From positions 124,001-188,000 of the forward strand of contig NZ_UYYD01000002.1 of assembly GCF_900625105.1 (NCBI RefSeq): a DNA stretch of 64,000 nucleotides, in the 5' to 3' direction. Origin of the DNA: Agathobaculum sp. Marseille-P7918. GTDB taxonomy: Bacteria; Bacillota; Clostridia; Oscillospirales; Butyricicoccaceae. Below, in pieces: positions 1 through 8,203 of this stretch. Under the pieces are notes generated by a model. The model made no database searches. It saw only the letters and a list, made by a program, of their open reading frames with translations, and was not told the origin of the DNA. The translations under genes were made by a program, and so were the position numbers. Positions within the stretch are counted from its first letter, which is position 1. Every line of letters starts with the position of its first letter.

Positions 1-1
1 C

Positions 2-1063
2 AACGACACCTGCTACCCCGCCCTGCTGGTCATCGGCCAGTTGCTCGACGCAATCGAGTCCGGCAAGTACGACATCCACAAGATCGCGCTCATCCTGCCG
101 CAGACCGGCGGCGGCTGCCGCGCCTCCAACTACATCCACCTGATGCGCAAGGCGTTGGAAAAGAACGGCTACGGCTTTATCCCGGTCATCTCGCTCAACT
201 TTGCCGGTCTGGAAGCGGACGCAAACCCCGGCTTCAAGCTGACCAAGACCATGGTGATGCAGATCGCCTATGCGCTGATGATCGGCGACCTGATCATGAT
301 GGTGGCCAACCAGTGCCGCCCGTACGAGGTCGTGCCCGGCTCGACCGACAAGGCGATCGAGATCTGTATGAACGCGGTCACCGCCCGCTTTACCGGCGAC
401 CGCATGGTGCGCTATGGCGAGGTCAAGCACCTGTACAAGTATGTCTTGACCGCGTTCGGCAAGCTGCGGCTGGACAAGACGCAGAAAAAGAAGATGGTCG
501 GCATCGTCGGCGAGATCTACGTCAAGTTCTCCCCGCTCGGCAACAACCGTCTGGAAGAGTTCCTGCTCTCCGAGGGCTGCGAGCCGGTGCTGCCCGGTCT
601 GGTCGATTTCTGCATGTACTCGATCTACAACTCGGTCATCGACCATGACCTGTACGGCCGCTCGGCCAAGCGCGCCGCGATCTATAAGCTGGTTTACCAG
701 TTCCTGCTGGGCAAGCAGGCCGACCTGATCAAGATCATGAAAAAGGACGGCCACTTCCGTCCCCCGATGCCGTTTGACGAGGTGCGCAAAAAGTCGCACG
801 CGATCATCGGCGAGGGCGTCAAGATGGGCGAGGGCTGGCTGCTGCCGGCCGAAATGGTCGAGCTGATCACCGAAGGCGTGACCAACATCGTCTGCACCCA
901 GCCGTTCGGCTGCCTGCCCAACCACATCGCGGGCAAGGGCATGATCCGCAAGATCCGCGAGGTCTACCCGCAGGCGAACATCGTCGCGGTCGATTACGAC
1001 CCCGGCGCCTCCAAAATCAATCAGGAAAACCGCATCAAGCTGATGCTGTCGAGTGCGGAATGA
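2..1063 (+). CDS. acyl-CoA dehydratase activase-related protein, C-terminal part (5' end outside window)
   Basis: The frame is open from the first bases of the window (NDTCYPALLVIGQLL...) and ends at the TGA at 1061-1063, so this is the last ~353 residues of a longer protein. The text resembles the C-terminal DUF2229/HgdB-like region of the very large activase-related proteins of Clostridia, which carry BcrAD/BadFG ATPase domains further upstream. Visible marks are the NDTCYP start, the LPQTGGGCRASNY segment and the ending CTQPFGCLPNHIAGKG, where conserved cysteines probably contribute to an iron-sulfur site. Such proteins are linked to 2-hydroxyacyl-CoA dehydration in amino acid fermentation, but their exact reaction is not established. 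An internal ATG or TTG start is unlikely because the conserved block begins before any of them. The next gene is convergent. Confidence 0.8.
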   Translation, partial: NDTCYPALLVIGQLLDAIESGKYDIHKIALILPQTGGGCRASNYIHLMRKALEKNGYGFIPVISLNFAGLEADANPGFKLTKTMVMQIAYALMIGDLIMMVANQCRPYEVVPGSTDKAIEICMNAVTARFTGDRMVRYGEVKHLYKYVLTAFGKLRLDKTQKKKMVGIVGEIYVKFSPLGNNRLEEFLLSEGCEPVLPGLVDFCMYSIYNSVIDHDLYGRSAKRAAIYKLVYQFLLGKQADLIKIMKKDGHFRPPMPFDEVRKKSHAIIGEGVKMGEGWLLPAEMVELITEGVTNIVCTQPFGCLPNHIAGKGMIRKIREVYPQANIVAVDYDPGASKINQENRIKLMLSSAE

Positions 1064-1101
1064 CGCAAAAAACCGGAACCCAAGGGTTCCGGTTTTTTGC
1101 G
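1064..1101. terminator. bidirectional intrinsic terminator
   Basis: Perfect 18-bp inverted repeat (1064-1081 with 1084-1101, loop AA) immediately after the stop codon. The outer arms are A6 and T6 runs, so it works on both strands and separates the convergent activase-related gene and the anti-sigma gene. Confidence 0.9.
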
Positions 1102-1116
1102 TTTATGGGTGCGGGA

Positions 1117-1950
1117 TTATCCCCTCCGCCAGCCGGGATAGCTGGCGTCCAGGTAATACGGAAGATACGCCAGCAGTTCATCGGGCGTTGGGTAGTCTGT
1201 TACGGTGATGCCCGCGGCCGCGGCAGCCTCCGCGGCGGGCGAGCGGCGCGTCTCCGCCAGCCCAAAGCGCGCGGCGATCTCGGCCAGCTGGTCGTCAGTC
1301 GCGCGGGGCAAGTCCATGCCCTGCCGCCAGATCAGCACGGCATCCTCCCCTTCGCCCCAGTAATAGGCGGTCGTCGTCTGCGCGCCGTCCCGCACGCGGG
1401 AGACGTTTTCCTCCTCCCAGTCGTAGATATGCCAATCGCCGCTCCGCCAGTCGCGATTACCCTGCTCGCCCAGCCCGGTGATGGAATGATAAGGGATTTT
1501 GTACTTCTCCCCGTTTTCCCCTTCCTCGAAGCGGTATTCCATATAGCGGTCGCCCGGATAGTCCAGCCGGTAGGCGATGCGCCCGTCCGGCAGCACACAC
1601 TGATCATATACCCGCATGTCCGACAGGTCATACGGCACCGACGCATGCCAGCCGACCAAAGCCGCGAACAGCCCAAGCAGCACGGCGCACAGCAGCGCCG
1701 TGACCGCGCAGCCCTTGGCAAACGCCCGCAGCTTGCCGCGCCGCCACGTTTTTGCCACGCCGTCCAGCGCACGCACCTCATGCTGCTCTTCCGCCGTCTG
1801 TCCAAACGGCGCATCCAGCGCTTCCAGCTCCGCGCGGCAAGCCGCGCAGTCCGCCAGATGCGCCTCGACCAGCGCGCGCGTCTCATCCGCACACACGCCA
1901 TCCCGATAGAGCGGCAGCAGGTCGCGGATTACATTACAGCTCAGCTTCAT
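1117..1950 (-). CDS. zinc-finger (zf-HC2) anti-sigma factor, membrane protein
   Basis: 277 aa. The N-terminus carries the zinc-binding anti-sigma module with the HxxxCxxC signature (VEAHLADCAACRAEL, about residues 27-41), preceded by a Cys near residue 5. One hydrophobic segment (about residues 83-105) would anchor it in the membrane, leaving a ~170-residue outer domain that I do not recognise (DMRVYDQCVLPDGRIAYRLDY region). It overlaps the ECF sigma gene by 17 bases, so the two are translationally coupled. By family knowledge it should bind and silence that sigma factor until an envelope signal arrives. The signal is unknown. Confidence 0.82.
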   Translation of the reverse strand: MKLSCNVIRDLLPLYRDGVCADETRALVEAHLADCAACRAELEALDAPFGQTAEEQHEVRALDGVAKTWRRGKLRAFAKGCAVTALLCAVLLGLFAALVGWHASVPYDLSDMRVYDQCVLPDGRIAYRLDYPGDRYMEYRFEEGENGEKYKIPYHSITGLGEQGNRDWRSGDWHIYDWEEENVSRVRDGAQTTTAYYWGEGEDAVLIWRQGMDLPRATDDQLAEIAARFGLAETRRSPAAEAAAAAGITVTDYPTPDELLAYLPYYLDASYPGWRRG

Positions 1951-2410
1951 CTCGCAATTCCTCCTTCAGTTTTTGTCTTGCGCGGTAATAGGTCACGCGC
2001 GCCCAGCTTTCGGTTTTGCCGAACAGCTGCCCGATCTGCGCAAACGGCAGCTCACCGAACAACCGCAGCGAAAACACCTCTTTGTACGGCTCGGGCAGAG
2101 CGTGCAGCGCCTTGTGGACAGCGAATGCCGTCTCCCTGCGCAGAAATTTCTGTTCGAGGTCTTCAACGCGGTCTTCCACCGGTTCGCCGCCCCGGTTTTT
2201 GCGCAGCCAGGTGCAATACTCATTTTTGGCGATCTGGCATAGCCAGACATACAGGCGGCACTCGCCCCGGAACCCGCCGATCGCCCGAAGCGCCTTGAAA
2301 AACGTCTGCTGCGTGATCTCCTCGGCCACGTCCTCGTTCCGGCACAGCGACAGCACATAGCGGTACACGTCGGTGAAATACATCCGGTACACCTGCTCGA
2401 AATCCTGCAC
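1934..2410 (-). CDS. ECF-type RNA polymerase sigma factor
   Basis: About 158 aa. Region 2 (FEQVYRMYFTDVYRYVLSLC ... EEITQQTFFKALRAI) and region 4 (LPEPYKEVFSLRLFGELPFAQIG ... RVTYYRARQKLKEEL) are both present, with the short linker typical of extracytoplasmic-function sigma factors. I place the start at the GTG at 2408-2410 because a strong AGGAGGT lies 5-6 bases upstream; an upstream GTG in the same frame would put that ribosome site inside the coding sequence. It is co-transcribed with its zf-HC2 anti-sigma factor, the usual partner-switch pair. Confidence 0.85.
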   Translation of the reverse strand: MQDFEQVYRMYFTDVYRYVLSLCRNEDVAEEITQQTFFKALRAIGGFRGECRLYVWLCQIAKNEYCTWLRKNRGGEPVEDRVEDLEQKFLRRETAFAVHKALHALPEPYKEVFSLRLFGELPFAQIGQLFGKTESWARVTYYRARQKLKEELRDEAEL

Positions 2411-2444
2411 GCGCCCACCTCCTTTCCTCACAGATAAGACCGCC

Positions 2445-2497
2445 CCGCCCGCTGTTCGTTACAGCGCGGCGGGGATTTTTTTGCCGCTCCCAGTATA
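2445..2497 (-). promoter_or_regulatory. extended -10 promoter and hairpin leader of the sigma/anti-sigma operon
   Basis: On the minus strand TGTTATACT (extended -10, TATACT at 2492-2497) precedes the sigma gene. Between it and the start codon lies a GC-rich hairpin (about 2447-2474). Its T-run is on the plus strand, so it would terminate plus-strand transcription entering from the sigma side and would not stop the sigma mRNA. No clear -35 box was seen. Confidence 0.45.
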
Positions 2498-2584
2498 ACA
2501 CGCCGCATCTCCGCCGCATAGCATGAAGCGACCGCTTTCCCTGCGGGAAGTGCGGCCAAAATCTTTCAAACCGGGAATGATTGC

Positions 2585-2830
2585 ATGAATCACGAAACCT
2601 TTTCCCCGCTGTCCGACCTGCCGGAGGGCACCCGGGCGCGCGTGCACGCCCTGCACCTGTCGGGCGGCATGCGCCGCCGTTTGCAGGACCTCGGGCTGGT
2701 GGCGGGCACGCGGGTGTGCTGCATCCAGCGCGCCGCGGCGGGCGACCCGACCGCCTACCGCATCCGCGGCGCGGTCATCGCACTGCGCGCGGATGACGCG
2801 GCGCAGATCGAGATCGGGGTGGACGCTTGA
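2585..2830 (+). CDS. feoA: FeoA, ferrous iron transport accessory protein
   Basis: 81 aa, the normal size for FeoA, an SH3-like cytoplasmic protein that supports FeoB-mediated Fe(II) uptake. The family pattern is clear: SDLPEGTRARV, then GGMRRRLQDLGLVAGTRV, ending with VIALRADDAAQIEIG. The ATG at 2585 has only a weak ribosome site. Its TGA overlaps the TTG start of feoB, the normal feoAB arrangement. Because feoB is split downstream, this protein may lack a functional partner unless the island excises. Confidence 0.9.
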   Translation: MNHETFSPLSDLPEGTRARVHALHLSGGMRRRLQDLGLVAGTRVCCIQRAAAGDPTAYRIRGAVIALRADDAAQIEIGVDA

Positions 2831-3990
2831 CCGGGGCAGCCCGCACGCCGGTCGTGGCGCTCATGGGCAACCCCAACGTCGGCAAATCTACCGTCTTTAA
2901 CGCGCTGACCGGCGCGCGCCAACACACCGGCAACTGGAGCGGCAAAACCGTGTCGGGCGCGCGCGGCGTGCTGCACTGCGGCGGGCGGGAGGTGGCGCTG
3001 GTCGATCTGCCGGGCACCTATTCGCTGCGCCCCCGCTCGGCGGAAGAGCGCGTGGCGCGGGATTTTCTCGTCTCGGGCGAGGCGAACGCCGCCGTGCTGG
3101 TGGCCGACGCGACCTGTCTCGAGCGCAACCTGATCCTGATTTTGCAGGTGCTCGAAGTCATCCCCAATGTGGTCGTCTGCCTCAACCTGATGGACGAGGC
3201 GCGCAAAAAGCGCATCCGCATCGACGTGCCCGCGCTCGCGCGCGAGCTGGGCGTGCCGGTCGTGCCGTGTGCGGCGCGGCGCGGCCGCGGCCTGCCGCAG
3301 CTGACGCAGGCGGTCTGCCGTCTGCTGGACGGGGAGACCGTGCCGCATCCGACGACGATCCGCTATCCCGCCGAGATCGAGCAGGCGGTGCGCGCGTCCG
3401 CTCTGCCCCGCGCCGAGGCGCTGGCCGCCCTGTCCGCGCAGCCGCCCGCAGGTCTGACCCCGCAGCAGCTGGACGACCGGATGACCGCCGCGGCCGCGCT
3501 GCGCGCCGAGGAGATCGCGCTGACCTGCGTGCAGGTCCCCGCGGACGCGGATGCGCGCGACCGGCGCATCGACCGCGTGCTGCTCAGCCGCCGGTTTGGG
3601 CTGCCGCTCATACTGCTGCTGCTCGCCGCCGTGTTTTACATCACCCTGTTCGGCGCCAATGTGCCGAGCGAATGGCTGGGCGACCACCTGCTCGGCCTCG
3701 GTGCGCCGTTCGCCGCCGGTCTTTCCGCCCTTGGGCTGCCGCCGTTTGCCGTTTCGCTGCTGGTTGACGGTCTGTGGCGCGTGCTGGCGACCGTCGTTTC
3801 GGTCATGCTGCCGCCCATGGCCATCTTTTTTCCGCTTTTCACGCTGCTCGAGGACGCCGGCTATCTGCCGCGCGTCGCCTTCCAGCTCGACCACGCTTTC
3901 CGCCGCGCGCACGCCTGCGGCAAGCAAAGCCTGACCATGTGCTTGGGTCAAAAACGGATGCGAAATCCGATGAATTTCCATCTACGTTAA
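2827..3990 (+). pseudogene. feoB: feoB, 5' part (372 codons, interrupted by the island)
   Basis: N-terminal part of the Fe(II) permease FeoB. It contains the complete cytosolic GTPase domain: G1 GNPNVGKST, G3 DLPGTYSLRPRS, G4 NLMDEA. The helical spacer and the first membrane segments follow (LPLILLLLAAVFYITLFGAN; RVLATVVSVMLPPMAIFFPLF). The text follows clostridial FeoB through GKQSLTMC at 3942 and then changes abruptly to unrelated residues ending at 3990. The missing continuation (MGFGCNACGVTGC...) begins at 38505. The start is a TTG whose second and third bases overlap the stop of feoA. As it stands the product would lack the C-terminal transmembrane half and should not transport iron. Confidence 0.92.
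3937..3962 (+). repeat. left end of the feoB island (attL-like site)
   Basis: The 6-bp direct repeat ATGTGC (3937-3942) is followed by TTGGGTCAAAAACGGATGCG at 3943-3962. Read outward, this arm matches the right end of the island (38483-38504) as an imperfect inverted repeat: GCTTGGG, an A-run and CGGATGCG are shared. FeoB homology stops exactly here. Confidence 0.8.
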
Positions 3991-4125
3991 AGGCAGTTAA
4001 AATGTAAGATAAGCTTTGGAAAGAGCGGTTGAGAACGCATTTTTACCGTGCTATACTCGCTTCTGGATACAGGGAAAGTCATTTTTCACACCCTGCAATT
4101 ACATGCAAAAAGGGAGTAATCACGA

Positions 4126-6042
4126 ATGCAGACAAAAAGAGTTTTGGCAGGCATCCTGACCAGCACGCTGCTGCTCGGCGCCTACCCGTTCGCTTCCGCG
4201 GCGGACTATAACGATTCGAGTGTCACCGGCGCCGCCGGCTGGCAGGCGTGGACCGAAGCGTGGAACACGGTCGCGACCGACTACACGCAGGTTTCCATGA
4301 CGCCCGGCGCGGACGAGACCCAGCTGAACTTCGCCTGGTACAGCAAGGACGAGGCCGGCAAGAGCGCAACGCCGGTCGTGCACTTCGGCACGGACAAAAA
4401 TAACCTCGCCAAGTTCACCGGCACCGCGGACGCCGTGGACACCAGCCTGACCGACGGCACCGCCTATTCCTACAACCACGTCACGGTGACCGGCCTTAAG
4501 GCCAACACCACCTACTACTACACGGTGGAAAAGAATGGTGTGCAGACCGAAGTCAAGACCTACCGGACCGGTGATTTTGAAAGCGCGCAGATCCTGTACG
4601 TCGGCGACCCGCAGATCGGCGCTTCCAAGGGCCAGTCGCAGAACGGCGAGGCGCTTGCCGGGGACAGCGGCGCGGCCAACACCGCTGCGCGCAACGACAG
4701 CTTCGCCTGGGACCGCACGCTGGACATCGCACTCGAGCAGAACCCCGGCCTGGACTTTGTGATCTCCGCGGGCGACCAGATCAACAAGACCGGCAAGCCC
4801 AAGGAAGAAGAGTACGCGGGCTACCTCTCCGCCAGCGCGCTGGCAAGCCTGCCGGTTGCCACCACGATCGGCAACCATGACTCGCTCAACGCGGACTACC
4901 AGTACCACTTCTTTAATCCGAACCAGACCGGTTACGGCGAAACCGAAGCGGGCGGCGACTACTACTACTCCTACGGCTCCGGCCTGTTCATCGTGCTCAA
5001 CACCAACAACTACAACGTGGCTGAGCATGAAAAGACCATTCAGGAAGCCATTGCCTCGGATCCGGACGCCACGTTCCGCATCGTCACCATCCATCAGGAC
5101 ATCTACGGCTCGGGCCTTGACCACTCGGATACGGACGGCATGATCCTGCGCACCCAGCTGACCCCGATCTTTGACGAGTACGACATCGACGTTGTCCTGC
5201 AGGGCCACGACCACACCTACAGCCGCACCAAGCTGCTCTACGGCGACGGCCAGACCCACGGCACCTACGAGTTCCGCCTGAACGAGGACGGCTCGGACTA
5301 CGACTGGGACAACGCGTACAACACCCAGACCGATGAGCAGATCCCGCTCTACCCCGAGGATGAGGCGGGCCAGACCAAACACGACGCCTTCCAGGCTGAT
5401 AACGAGTGCTACACCATCGAGGACGTTGACGGCAACACGGTCACCAACCCGCAGGGCATCCTGTACATGACCGCAAACTCGGCTTCGGGCTCCAAATTCT
5501 ATGAGCTGATCGCGTCCCAGCAGGATTACGTTGCCGAGCGCAGCCAGAACTGGCTGCCGAGCTACTCGGTCATCAACCTGACGGCCGACACCTTCTCGAT
5601 CGACACCTACCAGATCACCGAAGCGGGCAAGGTGGAAAAGATCGACGACACCTTCACCATCAAAAAGACCGACGAGCAGGCCGCAGCGGTCACCGTGGAC
5701 GGAGCAGCCAAGCAGGTTGCGACCGCCGACGTCAATGGCGAGACCTACTACCGCCTGCGCGACCTTGCCACTGCGGTAAACGGCACGGCTGCCCAGTTTA
5801 ACGTCGAGTGGAAGGACGGCGTCATCGTCATCACCGGCGAGCGCTACGACACCGCGGCGCTTGCCCCGGCTGCCGAGACCACCGGCGTCAAGGAGACCCT
5901 GACCATGCGGGTGGACGGCAAGACCGTGACCACGGCCGCCGCCAGCATCAAGGACAACTACTATGTCCCGGCCAGCCTGCTCAATACGCTGGGCATCCAG
6001 GGCACGGTTTCCGGCGACACGCTGACCATCACCACCAAGTAA
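4126..6042 (+). CDS. secreted purple-acid-phosphatase-like metallophosphoesterase with C-terminal stalk domain
   Basis: 638 aa. A signal peptide (MQTKRVLAGILTSTLLL...ASA) leads into a fibronectin-like N-terminal domain (about 50-145) typical of purple acid phosphatases. The metallophosphoesterase core follows with all five motif blocks: VGDPQIG, SAGDQ, GNHD, VTIHQD and GHDHTYSR (about 160-370). The last ~120 residues (TVDGAAKQVATADVNGETYYRLRDLA ... YYVPASLLNTLGI) form a copper-amine-oxidase-N-type domain often found in Firmicute cell-surface proteins. It should hydrolyse phosphate esters outside the cell; the substrate is unknown. GGGAG lies 8 bases before the ATG. It is monocistronic, with a terminator downstream, and is the first gene inside the island. 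Confidence 0.87.
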   Translation: MQTKRVLAGILTSTLLLGAYPFASAADYNDSSVTGAAGWQAWTEAWNTVATDYTQVSMTPGADETQLNFAWYSKDEAGKSATPVVHFGTDKNNLAKFTGTADAVDTSLTDGTAYSYNHVTVTGLKANTTYYYTVEKNGVQTEVKTYRTGDFESAQILYVGDPQIGASKGQSQNGEALAGDSGAANTAARNDSFAWDRTLDIALEQNPGLDFVISAGDQINKTGKPKEEEYAGYLSASALASLPVATTIGNHDSLNADYQYHFFNPNQTGYGETEAGGDYYYSYGSGLFIVLNTNNYNVAEHEKTIQEAIASDPDATFRIVTIHQDIYGSGLDHSDTDGMILRTQLTPIFDEYDIDVVLQGHDHTYSRTKLLYGDGQTHGTYEFRLNEDGSDYDWDNAYNTQTDEQIPLYPEDEAGQTKHDAFQADNECYTIEDVDGNTVTNPQGILYMTANSASGSKFYELIASQQDYVAERSQNWLPSYSVINLTADTFSIDTYQITEAGKVEKIDDTFTIKKTDEQAAAVTVDGAAKQVATADVNGETYYRLRDLATAVNGTAAQFNVEWKDGVIVITGERYDTAALAPAAETTGVKETLTMRVDGKTVTTAAASIKDNYYVPASLLNTLGIQGTVSGDTLTITTK

Positions 6043-6100
6043 ATCCACCCAGTAATCTTCCTTCTCTCCTAACCTTTGTTTCCCGTTTTTCCGGCAGATT

Positions 6101-6135
6101 CTCCGCGGATGACAGCGCATCCGCGGAGATTTTTC
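6101..6135 (+). terminator. intrinsic terminator after the phosphatase gene
   Basis: CTCCGCGGAT (6101-6110) pairs with ATCCGCGGAG (6119-6128), followed by ATTTTT. Confidence 0.8.
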
Positions 6136-6211
6136 CGGTTTTCCGACCCCTTTGTTTTTGCTTTGCCGGCCCGCTGCGCCGCGCAGGGCACGACCCATTT
6201 CCGTAAAGCGA

Positions 6212-7372
6212 GTGATTGATTTGCATACCGATAACCAACCCGTCCGCCGCCTGCTGCTGCGCTGGGCGCCGCCGCTGGTGCTGCTCTTGCTGTTCTGCGC
6301 GTTTGTGCTGCGCATCAATGTGGTGGACAAGACCGAACTGGTCTCCCGCGAGGGGCAGACCTTTGAAAAAGGCGTCGTCACCGAAGTGGTGCAGGACAAC
6401 TTGCAGCCGGACGGCAGCCGCGTGGGCGAGCAGCTGGTGCGCGTCCTGATGAAAACCGGTGAGCGCGCCGGCGAAACGCTCGAGATGACCAGCTCGTCCG
6501 GCTATCTGTTCGGCGCGGGCTGCACCGAAGGGATGAAGGTCATCGTCATGCAGAGCGTGTCGGGCGACTCAACCGTCGCGAGCGTCTACGCGCAGGACCG
6601 AGAAACCGTCATCTATATTTTCGCGGGGCTGTATCTGCTCGTGCTGTGCCTTGTAGGCGGCAAGCAGGGCGTCAAGGGCGCGCTCGGTCTGGTGTTCACG
6701 TTTTTCTGCATCCTGTTCGTATATCTGCCGCTCGTCTACCGCGGCCACTCCCCGTTCTGGGTGTCGGTGCTCATCTGCACAATCACCACAGTTGTGACCA
6801 TGTACCTGATCGGCGGGCCGACGATGAAAACGCTGGTCGCGACCGGCGGCACGGTCGCGGGCGTGTGCATCGCGGGTCTGGCCGCGACCGCGTTCAGCGC
6901 GGCCTCGGGCATCACGGGCTGGAACGTCAGCGACATCGAAAGCCTGCTGACGCTGTGGAACACGAACGGAATTCAGGTCGGCGGCCTGCTGTTTTCCGGC
7001 CTGCTGATCTCCAGTCTGGGTGCGACGATGGACGTGGCCATGTCGATCGGCAGCGCGATCAGCGAGATCCACGCCCAGACGCCGGAGATCCCCCGGCGCG
7101 AGCTGTTCCGCGCGGGCATGCGCGTCGGCCGCGACATGATGGGCACGGATTCCAACACGCTCATCCTCGCCTTTGCGGGCGGCAGCATCAGCATGCTCGT
7201 GCTCGACTACGCCTACGACCTGCCCTATCAGCAGATCATCAACTCCAACAACATCGGCATTGCGATCATGCAGGGGCTGGCCGGCAGCTTCGGCATCGTG
7301 CTGAGCGTCCCGGTGACCGTGCTGCTCGCCGTTTTCCTGTATACGCTCGGCTGGCAAAAACAATCTGTCTGA
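6212..7372 (+). CDS. YibE/F family multi-pass membrane protein
   Basis: About 386 aa. An N-terminal membrane helix (WAPPLVLLLLFCAFVLRI) precedes a ~110-residue extracytoplasmic domain. Seven or so membrane segments follow (IFAGLYLLVLCLVGG, GALGLVFTFFCILFVYLPLV, VSVLICTITTVVTMYLIGG and others). The signature GLLISSLGATMDVAMSIGSA, together with RVGRDMMGTDSNTLILAFAG, is characteristic of YibE/F. Function in Firmicutes is not settled; the lactococcal members were linked to membrane or phage-related phenotypes. The start is uncertain: GTG 6212 and TTG 6221 are both possible and no strong ribosome site is visible. It stands alone between two terminators. Confidence 0.82.
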   Translation: MIDLHTDNQPVRRLLLRWAPPLVLLLLFCAFVLRINVVDKTELVSREGQTFEKGVVTEVVQDNLQPDGSRVGEQLVRVLMKTGERAGETLEMTSSSGYLFGAGCTEGMKVIVMQSVSGDSTVASVYAQDRETVIYIFAGLYLLVLCLVGGKQGVKGALGLVFTFFCILFVYLPLVYRGHSPFWVSVLICTITTVVTMYLIGGPTMKTLVATGGTVAGVCIAGLAATAFSAASGITGWNVSDIESLLTLWNTNGIQVGGLLFSGLLISSLGATMDVAMSIGSAISEIHAQTPEIPRRELFRAGMRVGRDMMGTDSNTLILAFAGGSISMLVLDYAYDLPYQQIINSNNIGIAIMQGLAGSFGIVLSVPVTVLLAVFLYTLGWQKQSV

Positions 7373-7379
7373 CCTTCCA

Positions 7380-7417
7380 AAACGGCGGCGTCCTTGCAAA
7401 AAGGCGCCGCCGTTTTT
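7380..7417 (+). terminator. intrinsic terminator after the YibE/F gene
   Basis: AAACGGCGGCG (7380-7390) pairs with CGCCGCCGTTT (7405-7415), followed by further T residues. Confidence 0.85.
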
Positions 7418-7524
7418 CCTCAATCCGCACACTCTGGTACAAAATGTATGGAAAGTGCTGTCAATCTACACGGGAATACAAAAAATCGACGGGATATGCC
7501 GCCGGATTTCGGTCAATAACACTC

Positions 7525-7553
7525 TTGTAAAGCGTGCGTGTTTTGCTTAAAAT
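7525..7553 (+). promoter_or_regulatory. probable promoter of apt
   Basis: TTGTAA (7525-7530), 17-bp spacer, TAAAAT (7548-7553), about 80 bases before the apt start. I looked for a purine riboswitch in the leader and did not see one. Confidence 0.5.
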
Positions 7554-7633
7554 GATTTTGTATGATCTGTCGCCGCCGCGCGGCAGACGCCCACATGCAC
7601 CATACACAGACAAAACTGAACGAAGGAGGAAGC

Positions 7634-8158
7634 ATGAGCAAAATCGAACCATATATCACCAGCATCCCGGATTTCCCGGAACGGGGCGTGATCTTCCGGG
7701 ACATCACCACCGTGATCGGCAACGCGGACGGCCTGCAGCTTTCCGTGGACGAAATGGCGGCGCTGCTGGAGGGGGAAACGTTTGATGTGATCGCGGGACT
7801 GGAATCGCGCGGGTTCCTGTTCGGCATGCCGATCGCATACAAGCTGCACAAGGCCTTTATTCCGATCCGAAAGGCCGGAAAACTGCCGCGCGAAACCGCC
7901 GGCATGTCGTATGAGCTGGAATACGGCACCGCCTCGATCGAGGTGCACCGCAACGACATCCGCCCGGGCATGCGCATCGTGCTGGTCGATGACCTGATCG
8001 CCACCGGCGGCACGCTTGAGGCCGCCGTCAAGCTGCTCGAGTCGCTCGGCGCGAAGGTCGTCAAGATCGTGTGCCTGCTCGAGCTCAAGGGCCTGCACGG
8101 CCGCGACCGTCTGGCCGATCACCCGCTCGCCACCGTGGTCTCCTACGACGGCAAATAA
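7634..8158 (+). CDS. apt: adenine phosphoribosyltransferase
   Basis: 174 aa, the normal length for Apt. The enzyme converts adenine and PRPP to AMP in cytoplasmic purine salvage. The type I PRTase signature is complete: IPDFPERGVIFRDITT at the N-terminus, GLESRGFLFG, and the PRPP loop VLVDDLIATGGT. The start is the ATG at 7634, behind GAAGGAGGAA; an upstream ATG in the same frame lacks a ribosome site. A purine permease follows 45 bases downstream, so uptake and salvage are coupled. Presence of a housekeeping-type salvage pair inside an island is unusual. Confidence 0.93.
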   Translation: MSKIEPYITSIPDFPERGVIFRDITTVIGNADGLQLSVDEMAALLEGETFDVIAGLESRGFLFGMPIAYKLHKAFIPIRKAGKLPRETAGMSYELEYGTASIEVHRNDIRPGMRIVLVDDLIATGGTLEAAVKLLESLGAKVVKIVCLLELKGLHGRDRLADHPLATVVSYDGK

Positions 8159-8203
8159 TACGCAAGGGGAAAAAGAGAAACGCAAAAGGGGCTGAAAACA
8201 AAC

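Noticed and set aside
2445-2485. Terminator-like hairpin with T-run on the plus strand before feoA.
   Set aside because: No plus-strand gene ends here. It lies in the leader of the opposing sigma operon and is noted only as part of that promoter region.
3943-3990. Simple frameshift or nonsense mutation in feoB.
   Set aside because: The text after 3942 is unrelated to FeoB and the true continuation exists intact at 38505 with matching flanking repeats.
4120-6399. Very long open frames antisense to real genes, e.g. here, at 7547-9826, 24517-26793 and 46340-49096.
   Set aside because: They have arginine-, valine- or histidine-rich low-information text, no ribosome sites, and lie opposite genes with clear families. 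They are by-products of GC-rich codon bias.
7380-7633. Possible purine riboswitch before apt and the purine permease.
   Set aside because: I found no purine-aptamer core (paired loops with the conserved U and C positions) and no alternative terminator in the leader.
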